This document shows, one piece after another, positions 35,421 to 45,839 of a DNA stretch of 64,000 nt. A program made the position numbers and the translations under genes. The DNA is from Skermanella aerolata KACC 11604 (GTDB lineage: Bacteria > Pseudomonadota > Alphaproteobacteria > Azospirillales > Azospirillaceae), in NCBI RefSeq assembly GCF_000936425.1, contig NZ_AVFK01000002.1:62001-126000 (forward strand), given 5' to 3'. Within the stretch, counting starts at the first letter, position 1, and each line of letters opens with the position of its first letter. The notes under the pieces were generated by a model that was not told the DNA's origin, searched no databases, and saw only the letters and a program-made list of their open reading frames with translations.

Positions 35421-37058
35421 ATGCGACAATTCTGGGCTCATTTAATCTCCCCCAATCTGGCGGAGGACCCAGGTGGCGCCCAATGGTTGGCCGACAAGAG
35501 TTATCAGCATTGGCTGACGGTCATCGCCTTGTGCCTGTTGACGGGTACGGTGCTGACATGGTCGCTGCGGTTCTGCAATGCCCATGACGCGGATTCCGTC
35601 ATCTTGTCGATCATGGCCCAGCAGAAGCTGACACTGTTCTACTGGGGCCAGAACAGGTACATGAACCTGCTGCCGGTGGTGACCGCCTGGATCGACGATA
35701 TCAGCACCAACCAGCAGGTCCAGGTCTGGCTGCGGGCTTCGTTGGCGGCGGCCTACCCGCTGTTCGTCATCGTTCTGTTGCGGCCGAAGGCGTCATTGCT
35801 GCTGTGCTTCGCCGCCGCCCTGGCGGCTCTGCTGACGATCTTCCAGTTCGACCTGATCCGCATCCTCTGGACCGACGGACAGCCCTATGGCCTGTCGCTG
35901 GCCCTGATGACCGGGGCCATGCTGCTGACGTCGCGCCTCGGTGGCCGAGGGATCGCATGGCCGCTGGCCTGCGTGGTCCTGGGGTCGGTGCTGGTGGTTC
36001 TGGCGATGCTGGTCAACGCATCGCTGATCATCGTCGCGGCGCCGCTGTTCGGGCTGCTGATCCTGTTCGCCCCGTCGATCCAGAACGTCCTGCTGCTTGC
36101 CATGAGCCTGGGCGGTTACATGGTTTCCAAAAAACTGTCCAACTGGATCGGCGGACGTGAGTACGACAACATAATCTTCGATCCGGCCAACCTGTCCACG
36201 GCCTGGAACCGGATCATGGCCGAGGTCGACGGCACGGCGCTGGGGCTGCTGGCTTTTCTGTTCGTCGGTGGACTGATCGTCACGCAGATGCGTCATCGCG
36301 CGGCGCGGAGCGGCGGCGATCCCGTGGTCGCCCCGATCGCGGTGCGGTCCATCGCCTTGTCGGTCGCCTGCCTGATCTACATGATGCTGGTGCCGAACAT
36401 CGAGTGGGTGATCCTGAACATCAGCCATGTCCGGTACTTCGGCCTTATCCTGGTCCTTGTCACCTGCCTGTTTGCCGTCGTCATCGTCGAGACCCTGGTC
36501 GACGGCGAGCGCCGTATCGGCATGGCGCTGGCGCCTCCGGTCCTGCTGATGGCGGCCCTGGTCCTGTTCCGGACGAGCTGGCCGATAGCGTTTCCGCCAT
36601 CGGATCAATGCAGTTTCATCGCGACGGAGCCGGGGGGTGCGGCGCAGAGTTCCGAATACTACGCGCGGGTCGCCCTGGACCGGGACATCCACCTGATCCT
36701 CGGCGACTACTGGAAGGTCTGGCCCGCCGTCTTCGAGGCGATCAGGCTTTCGGGACGGGAAGACATCTACGGCATGACGCTGCGGGCGGAGGAAATGCGG
36801 CCGCAGATCCTGTCTCGTCTCGACGGCAATGCGGACGAGCGTCTGCTTTGTACCGACAGGGACATGCAGGTGTGCCTGCAGTGGCTGACATTCTCGCTCG
36901 GGTCGGGCGAATACCATGGCAAGCCGCTGTCCGAGGCGATCGAGGTCGTCGAAGAAGGAACGACACCTGCCGGGCAGTACTACCGGATCATCGACCTGAA
37001 GGAAGGCGAACCGATGCCCGATGCCGCACTTTCCGAGGGAAGCGGGCAATCTCGCTAA
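35421..37058 (+). CDS. Polytopic membrane protein, unrecognised
   Basis: The protein has 545 residues with about ten to eleven hydrophobic spans up to about residue 405, then a soluble C-terminal part of about 140 residues with several cysteines and charged helices. The pattern (first span, then a soluble loop with FYWGQNRYMNLLPVV) recalls GT-C glycosyltransferases or ligases, but no diagnostic motif was found. GGAG lies 8 bases before the ATG at 35421. The next gene, 32 bases on, is another large membrane protein. Both may act on surface polysaccharide. Confidence 0.7.
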   Translation: MRQFWAHLISPNLAEDPGGAQWLADKSYQHWLTVIALCLLTGTVLTWSLRFCNAHDADSVILSIMAQQKLTLFYWGQNRYMNLLPVVTAWIDDISTNQQVQVWLRASLAAAYPLFVIVLLRPKASLLLCFAAALAALLTIFQFDLIRILWTDGQPYGLSLALMTGAMLLTSRLGGRGIAWPLACVVLGSVLVVLAMLVNASLIIVAAPLFGLLILFAPSIQNVLLLAMSLGGYMVSKKLSNWIGGREYDNIIFDPANLSTAWNRIMAEVDGTALGLLAFLFVGGLIVTQMRHRAARSGGDPVVAPIAVRSIALSVACLIYMMLVPNIEWVILNISHVRYFGLILVLVTCLFAVVIVETLVDGERRIGMALAPPVLLMAALVLFRTSWPIAFPPSDQCSFIATEPGGAAQSSEYYARVALDRDIHLILGDYWKVWPAVFEAIRLSGREDIYGMTLRAEEMRPQILSRLDGNADERLLCTDRDMQVCLQWLTFSLGSGEYHGKPLSEAIEVVEEGTTPAGQYYRIIDLKEGEPMPDAALSEGSGQSR

Positions 37059-37090
37059 AGGTAATGGCCCGCTGAAGAGAAGTGTGAACG

Positions 37091-38755
37091 ATGACCGCTG
37101 AGACAACTACGGGTGAAGCCGCCCGAGGTGGCGAGCTTATTCGCCAGATCAACCGCGCCATCCCCGTCTTCATCTGGATCAGCCCCGTGCTGGCCGGGCT
37201 CCTGTCGCTCCATATGGGCAAGAGCATGGCCTGGGACCTGCTGCACTACCACTATTACAACGGCTACGCTTTCCTGAACGACAGGCTGGGTTTCGACATC
37301 CTGCCGGCTGTCTTCCACACCTTCCTGAACCCCGTCCTGGATGTCGCCTTCTATGCGGCGGTGGAGGCGCTTCCCGCGAGGGTGGTGGGTTTCGGTCTGG
37401 GGGCAATCCATGGCGTCAACGTCATCCTGCTGTTCCTGTGCGCCCGCCGCGTGCTGGATCGCTGGGGCAGGGACGGGAGCGGCGGCGGAACAGCCCCGGC
37501 GTCCAACCTGCTGCCGGCGTTTCTGGCGGTCAGCGGGTTCGGCTCCGCCGCGGCCATGGGGACGCTGGGATCGTGGCACCATGACCTGATCGCCAGCCTG
37601 TTCTTCCTGGGAGCGCTGCTGGTCCTGCTGCGGCGCGGGGACGGCGTTACGCCGTGGCGGGCGGCGGCGGCCGGCTTGTGCGTGGGGCTGGGACTGGGGC
37701 TGAAACTGACCCTGGCGCCGTTCGTCGCCGCCATCGTGGCGGCTCCGCTGGCACTGCCGGGACCCGTGCGTGACCGGGTGCTGGCCTGCGTCTTCGCGGG
37801 AGCGGGGGCGGGGGCGGGGCTGTTGACCACGGCAGGCTTCTGGATGGCGCGGATGTACGCCGAGTACGGCAACCCGTTCTTCCCATTCTTCAACCGGCTG
37901 TTCGCATCGCCCTTCGCCGGGGCGGGCGACGGCCGCGACCTGCGCTACCTGCCGGTCGGCCTGTGGGAGTATCTGGTCTACCCGGCGGTGTTCAGCTTCG
38001 ACGTCGACCGGATCTCGGAAGCGCCGTGGCGGGATTTCCGCCTGCTGGCGGCTTTCGCCATGGCGGTGTGTCTGGCGGCCGTCATCGCCGGCGCGCGCCT
38101 GATGGGCAGGCGGAGCAGGGCGGAGCGCCGGCTTGCCGGCTGTGGCGATGCCCGGATGGTGCTGTGGGCCGCCTTAGCCGGCTATGCCGGCTGGCTGGTG
38201 CTGTTTTCGATCTACCGCTACGCCGTATCGTTGGAAATGCTGGTCCCGCTGCTGCTCTGCATCATGCTGGTGGCCCTGGCCGGCGTGCGTTTCGGCACGG
38301 TCGCGACCGCCGCGTGCTGCCTGCTGCTGGTGGCGACGACGCAGAAGGCGGACTTCGCCCGCAAGGACTGGGGCGACGATCCGTTCGTCGGGGCGGAGGT
38401 GCCGGCTGCCTACCGGGACTTGCGGAACGGCGTGATCCTGATGGCGGGGCGCAGCGCCGATGCCCATTTCATCCCGGCATTCGACCCGAGCAACCGCTTT
38501 CTCCGCCTCGACGGCTTCGATTATGTCTATCGCGCCGACGATCCGTTCACCCGGCAGGCCGCCGCAGTCGTGGCGGGACATCACGGGCCGGTGCTGGCGA
38601 TGTTCCGCCGCGACCGGCGCGGGCAGGGGGCCGAGGACGCTTTCCGCGCCTTCGGGTTCGCGATCGACGACGGGTCGTGCGCGACCGTCGAGTCCAGCGT
38701 CCGACCGCCCGAGCCGACGTTCCTGTGCCGGCTCCGGCCGGTCTCGGCCGGTTAG
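37091..38755 (+). CDS. Polytopic membrane protein, GT-C glycosyltransferase-like
   Basis: The 554-residue protein has about ten spans. Just after the first span is an acidic, aromatic loop, MAWDLLHYHYYNGYAFLNDR, comparable to the Asp-containing first loop of GT-C enzymes such as DUF2029/GT87 mannosyltransferases. A second loop, ARMYAEYGNPFFPFFNRLF, matches the same class. It probably transfers sugars from polyprenyl-phosphate donors on the periplasmic side. Its 3' end overlaps the convergent sppA by four bases. Confidence 0.65.
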   Translation: MTAETTTGEAARGGELIRQINRAIPVFIWISPVLAGLLSLHMGKSMAWDLLHYHYYNGYAFLNDRLGFDILPAVFHTFLNPVLDVAFYAAVEALPARVVGFGLGAIHGVNVILLFLCARRVLDRWGRDGSGGGTAPASNLLPAFLAVSGFGSAAAMGTLGSWHHDLIASLFFLGALLVLLRRGDGVTPWRAAAAGLCVGLGLGLKLTLAPFVAAIVAAPLALPGPVRDRVLACVFAGAGAGAGLLTTAGFWMARMYAEYGNPFFPFFNRLFASPFAGAGDGRDLRYLPVGLWEYLVYPAVFSFDVDRISEAPWRDFRLLAAFAMAVCLAAVIAGARLMGRRSRAERRLAGCGDARMVLWAALAGYAGWLVLFSIYRYAVSLEMLVPLLLCIMLVALAGVRFGTVATAACCLLLVATTQKADFARKDWGDDPFVGAEVPAAYRDLRNGVILMAGRSADAHFIPAFDPSNRFLRLDGFDYVYRADDPFTRQAAAVVAGHHGPVLAMFRRDRRGQGAEDAFRAFGFAIDDGSCATVESSVRPPEPTFLCRLRPVSAG

Positions 38756-40509
38756 CGGACCAGCCCAGTCGGCGGCATCTTCAGGGTGTCCCGCGAGGGA
38801 TCGCGGACCAGTGCGCCGAGGTCGCGCAGCAACGGGTGGATCTCCGTCAATACGGCGGAAACGCTCCGCGCTTCCGACCGTCCAGTGATCAGGTCGAGCG
38901 CCTGCAACCACTGCGGCTCGGGCTTGGGGAAGGGTTCCAGGGTGACGTCGGCGTCGCGGGGCAGGCCGGCGGCCTCGCGCGCGAAGCCGAGGGCGGTATC
39001 CATGTCGCCCAACTCGTCGACCAAGCCCAGTGCCTTGGCCTGCGAGCCGGTCCAGACGCGGCCCTTGGCGATGTCGCGGACGCTTGCCGCCGGCAGCTTG
39101 CGGGCTTCGGCGATGTTGCGGACGAAGGCGCCGTAGATGTCGTCCAGGATGGTGTCCAGGCGCTTCGATTCGCTTTCGCTGTAGGGGCTGAGCGACGACC
39201 ACATGCCGGCGTTCTGTCCCCGGGTGATCTGACCCCATTCGATGCCGAAGCGGTTCCACAAGTCCGCCGTCACCATCTTGCCGGCCACGACACCGACGGA
39301 CCCGGTCAGGGTTCCGGGATGCGCTACGATCTTGTCGGCGTTCATCGCGATCCAGTAGCCGCCGGACGCTGCCGCCTCGCCCATAGAGACGACGACCGGC
39401 TTGCCTGACAGCTTCGCCTTGACGAGCGCGCGCCGGATCGATTCCGACGCGACGGCGGAGCCGCCGCCGCTGTCGATGCGGAACAGGATGGCGCGGACGT
39501 CTGGATCCTCGGCGGCTTCGGCGAAGGCGTCGGCGATGTCGTCCGATCCCATCGAGGTGCCGCCCATCAGCGGATCGACGCCGTTGGACCCGCGCTGGAT
39601 CGATCCGGTGCCGTAGATCACGGCGATGGTCGGTCCCGTGCGGTGAGGCGGTCCGGCGGCATCCAGGTAATCGGCGGTCTCCAGCAGTTCGGAATTGGCG
39701 CCGCCGCGTTCCCGCGCAGCATCGGTGACCTCGTCGTAGTATCCGATCCGATCGATCAGCTTAGCGTCCAGCGCTTCGCGGTCCAGGAAAGGGCCGCGGT
39801 CGATCAGCTGGCGGAGTGCCGCCGGATCGATGCTGCGGCCCTGCGCGATGCCCGAGACGAGCTGTTCCTGAAGGTCGCCGAGCAGCGCTTCCATCATCTC
39901 CCGGTGCGGCTCGGTGAAGCCGCGTTCCGTGAAGGTGTTCATGAAGCTCTTGTATTCCTCGCGGTGGCGCAGTTCCGGCTGGACGCCGAGCTCGTCGAGA
40001 GCGCCGCGCGCGAAGGGCACCGAGGCGCCGAGGCCCGTCAAACCGACGAGGCCGACCGGCTGAAGCCAGATGCGGTCGAAGGCGCTGGCGACGTAGTAGG
40101 AACGGTCGCCCGGTCCCAGTTCGCCGAAGCTTTCGGAAAAGGCGAAGGCAAAGCGGCCGCTGGCGCGGAAACGCTGGATGGCCGCCCGAAGCTCCTGCGA
40201 CTTCCCGGTGCCGAACCGGTCGCCGCCGATCCGGGCGACGACGCCCTTGACGCGCGGGTCGGTGCGGCCGCGGTCCAGCGCATCGACGATGTCGCGCAGG
40301 GTGTCGCCCCGACTGAACAGGGTGTCGGACAGCTTGCCGCCGGCTCCGTGTTCCTCCAGGGGCTGATCCAGGTTGAGGTCCAGGACGATGGATTCGGGCA
40401 TCGGCTCCCGCTGTTCCCAAAGCCTCCACGCATAGTAGCCGCCGCCGGCCGCCACCAGCACGACGACAAATCCGACCAGCGCGAAGAGGCGCACGAAGAA
40501 GCGGAACAT
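38752..40509 (-). CDS. sppA: Signal peptide peptidase SppA, 67K type
   Basis: This 585-residue S49 serine protease has an N-terminal membrane anchor (about 5-27) and two tandem S49 domains, as in E. coli SppA. The catalytic lysine is in REEYKSFMNTFTERGFT in the first domain. The serine is in GEAAASGGYWIAMNADKIV in the second. It degrades signal peptides left in the inner membrane. It is transcribed away from the AhpD-like gene and overlaps the membrane-protein gene tail to tail. Confidence 0.93.
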   Translation of the reverse strand: MFRFFVRLFALVGFVVVLVAAGGGYYAWRLWEQREPMPESIVLDLNLDQPLEEHGAGGKLSDTLFSRGDTLRDIVDALDRGRTDPRVKGVVARIGGDRFGTGKSQELRAAIQRFRASGRFAFAFSESFGELGPGDRSYYVASAFDRIWLQPVGLVGLTGLGASVPFARGALDELGVQPELRHREEYKSFMNTFTERGFTEPHREMMEALLGDLQEQLVSGIAQGRSIDPAALRQLIDRGPFLDREALDAKLIDRIGYYDEVTDAARERGGANSELLETADYLDAAGPPHRTGPTIAVIYGTGSIQRGSNGVDPLMGGTSMGSDDIADAFAEAAEDPDVRAILFRIDSGGGSAVASESIRRALVKAKLSGKPVVVSMGEAAASGGYWIAMNADKIVAHPGTLTGSVGVVAGKMVTADLWNRFGIEWGQITRGQNAGMWSSLSPYSESESKRLDTILDDIYGAFVRNIAEARKLPAASVRDIAKGRVWTGSQAKALGLVDELGDMDTALGFAREAAGLPRDADVTLEPFPKPEPQWLQALDLITGRSEARSVSAVLTEIHPLLRDLGALVRDPSRDTLKMPPTGLVR

Positions 40510-40557
40510 GGTTTCTCCCGAAAAATCCGACCTTGGACCAGATGCCGACCGAAATTT

Positions 40558-40577
40558 CCCCTGACGAGGCGCAGGGG
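40558..40577 (-). terminator. Possible terminator after the AhpD-like gene
   Basis: CCCCTG and CAGGGG form a six-base stem with an eight-base loop immediately after the stop at 40579. The minus strand continues AAATTTCGG, a weak tail, so termination is uncertain. Confidence 0.4.
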
Positions 40578-40578
40578 G

Positions 40579-41157
40579 CTATCTGTCCATCTGGTGGTAC
40601 TCGGGGTTTGGAATCATATCAACTGCCGATGCCACGCGGTTGGACATGTTGTAGAAGCCCGCCACATCGGCGATGTCGAAGATGTCGGCGTCGGAAAAAC
40701 CCTCCGCCCGCAAGGCCTGGCGGTCTTCCTCGCCGATGAGGTTAGGCGTCACCGTCAGCTTCCAGGCGAAGTCCAGCATGGCCCGGTGCCGTGACAAGAG
40801 ATGGGCAACGCGGTAGTTCATGACCAGAATCTCGCCCAGCTGAGGGTCGCCCGATAGTCGGCGTACGGCCTGTCCGTGTGCGACCAGGCAGTAGTAGCAG
40901 CGGTTGGCGGAAGATACGACGACGGCGATCATCTCGCGTTCGAGCTTGTCGAGGCCGCTGTCGCCCAGCATCAACTCGTTGTAAAGCTTGATGAAAGTTC
41001 GAAGCTTTTCGGGGCGTGCGCTGTACGACCGGAGTACGTTCGGGACCAGTCCCAGCTTTTCCTGGCATTTTGCGAAGTACGCCTTGAGATCTTCGTCGAG
41101 CGTTTCCGGATCGGGCACGGGAAGCGCCATCGCGTAATCTGGCTGCGGCAAGGTCAT
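40579..41157 (-). CDS. Peroxidase-related AhpD-like protein (carboxymuconolactone decarboxylase fold)
   Basis: The 192-residue protein has the redox CxxC in SSANRCYYCLVAHG, plus the downstream conserved LDFAWKLT and FSDADIFDIADVAGFYN. Members reduce peroxides using the cysteine pair and a thiol donor. The frame opens at 41220, but AGGAGG directly before the ATG at 41157 favours the shorter form. It lies upstream of sppA with a 70-base gap and is possibly cotranscribed. Confidence 0.85.
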   Translation of the reverse strand: MTLPQPDYAMALPVPDPETLDEDLKAYFAKCQEKLGLVPNVLRSYSARPEKLRTFIKLYNELMLGDSGLDKLEREMIAVVVSSANRCYYCLVAHGQAVRRLSGDPQLGEILVMNYRVAHLLSRHRAMLDFAWKLTVTPNLIGEEDRQALRAEGFSDADIFDIADVAGFYNMSNRVASAVDMIPNPEYHQMDR

Positions 41158-41335
41158 CTCCTCCTGAAGGGGTAGCGGCGAAGTTTGGATCGGTCTATTG
41201 TGCGGCGGTACGACGGACATGTATGTACCGTTGCGGATTTCGCCTTCCGGCCCAAATGTACGGCCGTACCGTAGTGTACGAAATCGTCTTTCCTGAAACG
41301 ATCGCGGATAAACCGTTTTTCATGGTTGTGCTTTC

Positions 41336-41974
41336 ATGACCGCCGTCGTCGACTCCCATGAAGTCGAGGACGGTCGCCGGATCACCGATCTTCTGACTGA
41401 ACTTCGCGACAATCTTCCGCAGGACAGGGTCAGTCTCGCCGATCTGGTCGACGTGTTCAGGCACCGCGCGTTCGGCGGCTTCATGCTGGCGATGTCGCTG
41501 CCGACGCTGCTTCCGCTGCCGATCGGCATGGCGATCGTCTTCGATATTCCGCTCGTGCTGCTATCCATCCAGCTGATGCTGGGCAGGCAGACGGTCTGGC
41601 TGCCGAGGAAACTGCTGCGGGGCAGCGTCAGCCGGGAACAGGCTGCACGGATGCTGGACAAGCTGATTCCGCGTCTGCGCCGGCTGGAAGGCGTGCTGCG
41701 TCCGCGCATGCTTTGGATGACAAGTCCGCTGGGAGAGCGGCTGATCGGCACGCTGTGCGTCGCGTTGTGCATCGTCCTGATGACGCCGATTCCCCTGCTG
41801 GGATGGTTTCCTGCGATAGCGCTCTGCGTGATTTCGCTGGGGCTGGCGGAGCGGGACGGCGTCATGCTGATGGCAGGGTTCGGCATCAGCATCGCTACGG
41901 TTTTCGTTTCTGCGGCGATTCTGGCGGGTGTCGCGGAAGCCGGTCAGGCGCTTTTCCCCAACTTCACGTTTTAG
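41336..41974 (+). CDS. exoD: ExoD family exopolysaccharide synthesis protein
   Basis: This 212-residue membrane protein has the ExoD signature near the first span, FRHRAFGGFMLAMSLPTLLPLP, and the later RLRRLEGVLRPRM and PIPLLGWFPAIALC. ExoD is needed for normal exopolysaccharide and nodule invasion in rhizobia; the biochemical role is unknown. Its last 11 bases overlap the end of the convergent hybrid kinase gene. Confidence 0.88.
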   Translation: MTAVVDSHEVEDGRRITDLLTELRDNLPQDRVSLADLVDVFRHRAFGGFMLAMSLPTLLPLPIGMAIVFDIPLVLLSIQLMLGRQTVWLPRKLLRGSVSREQAARMLDKLIPRLRRLEGVLRPRMLWMTSPLGERLIGTLCVALCIVLMTPIPLLGWFPAIALCVISLGLAERDGVMLMAGFGISIATVFVSAAILAGVAEAGQALFPNFTF

Positions 41975-43601
41975 CGCCGTCCTGCTGCTTCGTCATCGCT
42001 TCTTCGACGGCGCCGTCCAGGATTTTCGCGATGACCTGCTGTAGCTGATGGGCCTGGATCGGCTTGTGAAGCAGGCGGGTGTGGTTGGCGTGTGCTTCCC
42101 TCAGGCGGGCGGGATCGGTGTCTCCGGTCAGGATGATGCCGGGCAGGTCGGCGGTGACCATGGAGCGCGCGAGGGCGACCGCATCGGTGCCAGTGGTCTC
42201 GCCCGGCAGCCGGTAATCGGCGATGATCAGCGACGGCGGAACGGTCTGTTCGCGGATGCAGGTCTCCAGCTCCTCGATCGAGCCCGCCGTCACGACCGAC
42301 AGTCCCCATTCCTCCAGCAGCATCACCATGGCGCTCAGCACAGCCGGGTCGTCCTCGACCAGGAGGACGGGCCGGCTGTTCGTGCGGTCGTTCCGGGAGG
42401 AGGAGGGCGCCTCGGTGCCGCTATCGGATACGCGCGGAGCGGTGGCGGCCAGCGGCACCCTGACCGAGAACGCCGACCCTCTGCCAAGCTGGGAACGTAC
42501 CGCTACCGGGTGTTCCAGCATGTCGGCGATCCGTCGGACGATCGCGAGCCCGAGCCCGAAGCCCCGGCTGCGGTCTCGCTCCGCGTTGCCGACCTGATAG
42601 AATTCCTCGAAGATATGCTGCTGGTGCGAGTCGGGGATGCCCGGACCGGTGTCGGCGACGACGATCCTGACGCTGTCGCCGGCTCGCCGGCATCCCAGCA
42701 GGATACCGCCCCTGGCGGTGTAGGACACCGCGTTGGCGAGAAGGTTGCGGAGGATGCGGTCGAGCAGTTCGGGATCTGTGGCGACGGTGGCGTTCGTCGG
42801 CACGGTCCGGAGCGACAGCCGCTTCAACTCCGCCTGGGGGGCGAACTCGGCGTGGAGGCGCTCCAGCATCGGCTTCAGCTGGATCGGCTTGGGAGCCGGC
42901 TTGATCAGTGCCGCATCCAGCCGGGACAGGTCGAGCAGGTCGCCCAGCATGCCATGGACGCTGTCGATCGAGGTCTTGACGCGCTCCAGGACCTCGCGTG
43001 CCTTGGGGTCGCCGATCCTGCCGTCGAGGACGCCCAGGAACAGGCTGGCCGCCTGGATCGGCTGACGCATGTCGTGGCTGATGGCGGCGAGGAACTGGGA
43101 CTTCGCCCGGCTTGCCCGTTCCGCCTCGAACTTGGCGGCCGCCAGTTCCTGTTCGGAGCGCTTGAACGACGATATGTCGGTCGAGATGCCGCAGACGTAG
43201 TGCTTGCCGTTGCGGTCGTCGCTGACACGGAACTTGCGTGCGAGAAAGGCATGCTCCACGCCGTCGACGACGGCTATTTCCTCGAACGTGTGGAAGCCAC
43301 CGGTCTCCAGGACGAGCTGATCGTTCCGGCGGAAGACTTCAGCGAATTCCGCTGGAAAATGATCATGGTCGGTCGTGCCGCGTGCCTGGCTGTCCGTTAC
43401 CTGGAACGTCGCCTCGCAATGCGGATTGATCTTCACATAGCGGCCGGCATCGTCCTTGATATACAGGATCGCCGGCACCTGATCGAAGAAAGCTTTGAGG
43501 AAGCGTTCCAGATTGACACCCTCCGTCGCCTCGGATTTCGCTACCTCGGCATCGCCGGATGATTTCATATAGTTAACAATTTCGGCAGGGATATTGCGCA
43601 T
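41964..43601 (-). CDS. Hybrid PAS sensor histidine kinase/response regulator
   Basis: The soluble protein has 545 residues. A PAS/PAC sensor (about 35-145) precedes HisKA of the SHDMRQP type (LAAISHDMRQPIQA, His176) and HATPase (LRNLLANAVSYTARGG; VADTGPGIP; GFGLGLAIVRRI). A C-terminal receiver follows (PVLLVEDDP; phosphoacceptor in LIIADYRLPGE). SHD-LRQP kinases often pair with LuxR-type regulators, but none is adjacent. Confidence 0.9.
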   Translation of the reverse strand: MRNIPAEIVNYMKSSGDAEVAKSEATEGVNLERFLKAFFDQVPAILYIKDDAGRYVKINPHCEATFQVTDSQARGTTDHDHFPAEFAEVFRRNDQLVLETGGFHTFEEIAVVDGVEHAFLARKFRVSDDRNGKHYVCGISTDISSFKRSEQELAAAKFEAERASRAKSQFLAAISHDMRQPIQAASLFLGVLDGRIGDPKAREVLERVKTSIDSVHGMLGDLLDLSRLDAALIKPAPKPIQLKPMLERLHAEFAPQAELKRLSLRTVPTNATVATDPELLDRILRNLLANAVSYTARGGILLGCRRAGDSVRIVVADTGPGIPDSHQQHIFEEFYQVGNAERDRSRGFGLGLAIVRRIADMLEHPVAVRSQLGRGSAFSVRVPLAATAPRVSDSGTEAPSSSRNDRTNSRPVLLVEDDPAVLSAMVMLLEEWGLSVVTAGSIEELETCIREQTVPPSLIIADYRLPGETTGTDAVALARSMVTADLPGIILTGDTDPARLREAHANHTRLLHKPIQAHQLQQVIAKILDGAVEEAMTKQQDGAKT

Positions 43602-43742
43602 TTCCGCCCTATACCGTGCGATCGCTCATCGTTCATGAACATCCGACACGGTAATTCGGCCACATGGGAATCGTGATGGAAATACGACCGATCGCTCTCT
43701 TTGGGCGATTCTATCCGCCAAGTGCTTTTTGCCGCCGCACCT

Positions 43743-44819
43743 TCAGCCACCGCATTGCGCGCGATGACGCATCAGGTGATCGGCCAGGACGCAGGCTATC
43801 ATCGCTTCCCCGACGGGAACGGCGCGGATGCCGACGCAAGGGTCGTGCCGGCCCTTGGTGACGATCTCGGTCTCGTTGCCGTTCATGTCGACGGTCTGCC
43901 GGGTCGACAGGATAGAGCTGGTCGGCTTGACGGCGAAGCGTACGACGATGTCCTGACCGGTGGAGATGCCGCCCAGTATCCCGCCGGCGTGGTTGGACAA
44001 GAAACGTACGCCCCCTGCCGGATCGGCGCGCATCTCGTCGGCGTTGTCCTCGCCCGACAGCTCTGCGGCCGCGAAACCGTCGCCGATTTCCACGCCCTTG
44101 ACGGCGTTGATCGTCATCATGGCGCGGGCAAGATCGCTGTCCAGCTTGTCGTACAGGGGATCGCCCCAGCCGGCAGGTACGCCCGACGCCACCACTTCGA
44201 TCACGGCGCCGATGCTGGAGCCGGACTTGCGGACCTCGTCCAGATAGCTCTCCCACTGCGACGCCGTCCCTGCGTCTGGGCAGAAGAACGGATTGGCGTC
44301 GATCTGGTCCCAGTCCCAGCGTGACCGGTCGATCCGGTGAGGCCCGATCTGGACGAGCGCCCCCCGGATCGTGACGCCTGATCCCAGCACCTTGCGGGCG
44401 ACGGCGCCCGCCGCGACGCGGCTGGCGGTTTCGCGCGCCGAGGACCGGCCGCCGCCGCGATAATCTCGGATGCCGTATTTGGCCTGATAGGTGAAATCGG
44501 CGTGGCCGGGCCGGAACTTGGCCGCGATGTCGCCGTAGTCCTTCGAGCGCTGGTCCTGGTTCTCGATCACGAGCGAGATGGGAGTGCCCGTGGTCAGTCC
44601 CTCGAACACGCCGGACTGGATCTTGACGATATCCGGTTCGCGCCGCTGGGTGGTGAAGCGCGATTGGCCGGGTTTGCGCTTGTCCAGGAAGTGCTGAATG
44701 TCCGCCTCGGTCAGGGGCAGACGCGGTGGGACACCATCGACGACGGCGCCGATCGCGGGACCATGGCTTTCGCCCCAGGTGGTGAACCGGAACGCCGTGC
44801 CGAAGCTGTTGCCCGCCAT
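43743..44819 (-). CDS. aroC: Chorismate synthase
   Basis: This 358-residue FMN-dependent enzyme performs the last step of the shikimate pathway, converting 5-enolpyruvylshikimate-3-phosphate to chorismate. The three signatures are visible: [38 protein letters not shown] and a late [17 protein letters not shown]. It follows fabI by four bases on the same strand, an arrangement found in many alphaproteobacteria. Confidence 0.96.
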   Translation of the reverse strand: MAGNSFGTAFRFTTWGESHGPAIGAVVDGVPPRLPLTEADIQHFLDKRKPGQSRFTTQRREPDIVKIQSGVFEGLTTGTPISLVIENQDQRSKDYGDIAAKFRPGHADFTYQAKYGIRDYRGGGRSSARETASRVAAGAVARKVLGSGVTIRGALVQIGPHRIDRSRWDWDQIDANPFFCPDAGTASQWESYLDEVRKSGSSIGAVIEVVASGVPAGWGDPLYDKLDSDLARAMMTINAVKGVEIGDGFAAAELSGEDNADEMRADPAGGVRFLSNHAGGILGGISTGQDIVVRFAVKPTSSILSTRQTVDMNGNETEIVTKGRHDPCVGIRAVPVGEAMIACVLADHLMRHRAQCGG

Positions 44820-44823
44820 GATA

Positions 44824-45672
44824 TCAGCCCTTGGCCGCGCTGCCGGTGAGACCCTGGAGAAGCTGCGCCGTCTCCGCCGCCGAGTCGACCGCGACCATGC
44901 CGACGGTATGGTAGCCGGCGTCGACGTGGTGGACTTCGCCGGTGACTCCGCTGCCCAGCTCGCTCAGCAGGTAGAGGGCGGAACCGCCGACCTCGCCGAT
45001 CGTGACGTTGCGCCGGAGCGGCGCGTTATACTCGTTCCACTTCAGGATATAGCGGAAGTCGCCGATGCCGCTGGCCGCCAGCGTCTTGATCGGACCGGCC
45101 GAAATAGCGTTGACCCGGATATTCTGGGGGCCAAGGTCGGTCGCGAGGTAGCGCACGCTTGCCTCCAGCGCCGCTTTTGCTACACCCATCACGTTGTAAT
45201 GAGGCATAACGCGTTCGGCCCCGTAGTATGACAGGGTGATCATGCTGCCGCCGTCCTTCATCAACGGGACGGCCCGCTGACAGCAGGCGGTGAACGAGTA
45301 GCATGAAATATCCATCGTCCGCGCGAAGTTGGCGCGCGAAGTGTTGAGATACATGCCATCCAGTTCGTTCTTGTCCGAGAAGGCGATTGCATGAACCAGA
45401 AAGTCGAGTTTTCCCCACTGGTCTTCGATGGCCTTGAAGGTGGCGTCGAGGCTCGCTTCGTCGGTTACGTCGCAGGGGACGACGATCTGGGACTTGACCG
45501 ACTCCGCCAGCGGCTTGACCCTCTTCGCGAGGGCGTCGCCCTGGTAGGTGAAGGCCAGTTCGGCGCCGTGCGCCGCGAGCGCGCTGGCGATACCCCAGGC
45601 GATCGACCGGTCGTTGGCCACGCCCATGACCAGACCACGCTTGCCGGCCATGAGTTGAGAGGATGTAGACAT
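44824..45672 (-). CDS. fabI: Enoyl-[acyl-carrier-protein] reductase (FabI)
   Basis: The 282-residue SDR has the FabI-type NAD loop [17 protein letters not shown], the catalytic YxxxxxxK pattern (tyrosine of [21 protein letters not shown]) and [13 protein letters not shown]. It reduces trans-2-enoyl-ACP in fatty acid elongation and is the target of triclosan-class inhibitors. The frame runs open to 45909, but the ATG at 45672 has GAGG four bases upstream and begins the recognisable fold. Confidence 0.95.
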   Translation of the reverse strand: MSTSSQLMAGKRGLVMGVANDRSIAWGIASALAAHGAELAFTYQGDALAKRVKPLAESVKSQIVVPCDVTDEASLDATFKAIEDQWGKLDFLVHAIAFSDKNELDGMYLNTSRANFARTMDISCYSFTACCQRAVPLMKDGGSMITLSYYGAERVMPHYNVMGVAKAALEASVRYLATDLGPQNIRVNAISAGPIKTLAASGIGDFRYILKWNEYNAPLRRNVTIGEVGGSALYLLSELGSGVTGEVHHVDAGYHTVGMVAVDSAAETAQLLQGLTGSAAKG

Positions 45673-45839
45673 CGAGGCCTCGTTGATGTGCTGTCGGCGC
45701 TTGGAATCGGCCGGCATCGTACACGAAAGAAAAAATGGATCAAAGGCGGGATGGGTGACGGCGGGATGAGCGGTAACCCGGATTGCTTTTTCCCAGCTAC
45801 AACCCCGTGCGGGCCGCGTCAACTCCGGGAGCGTCCTTG

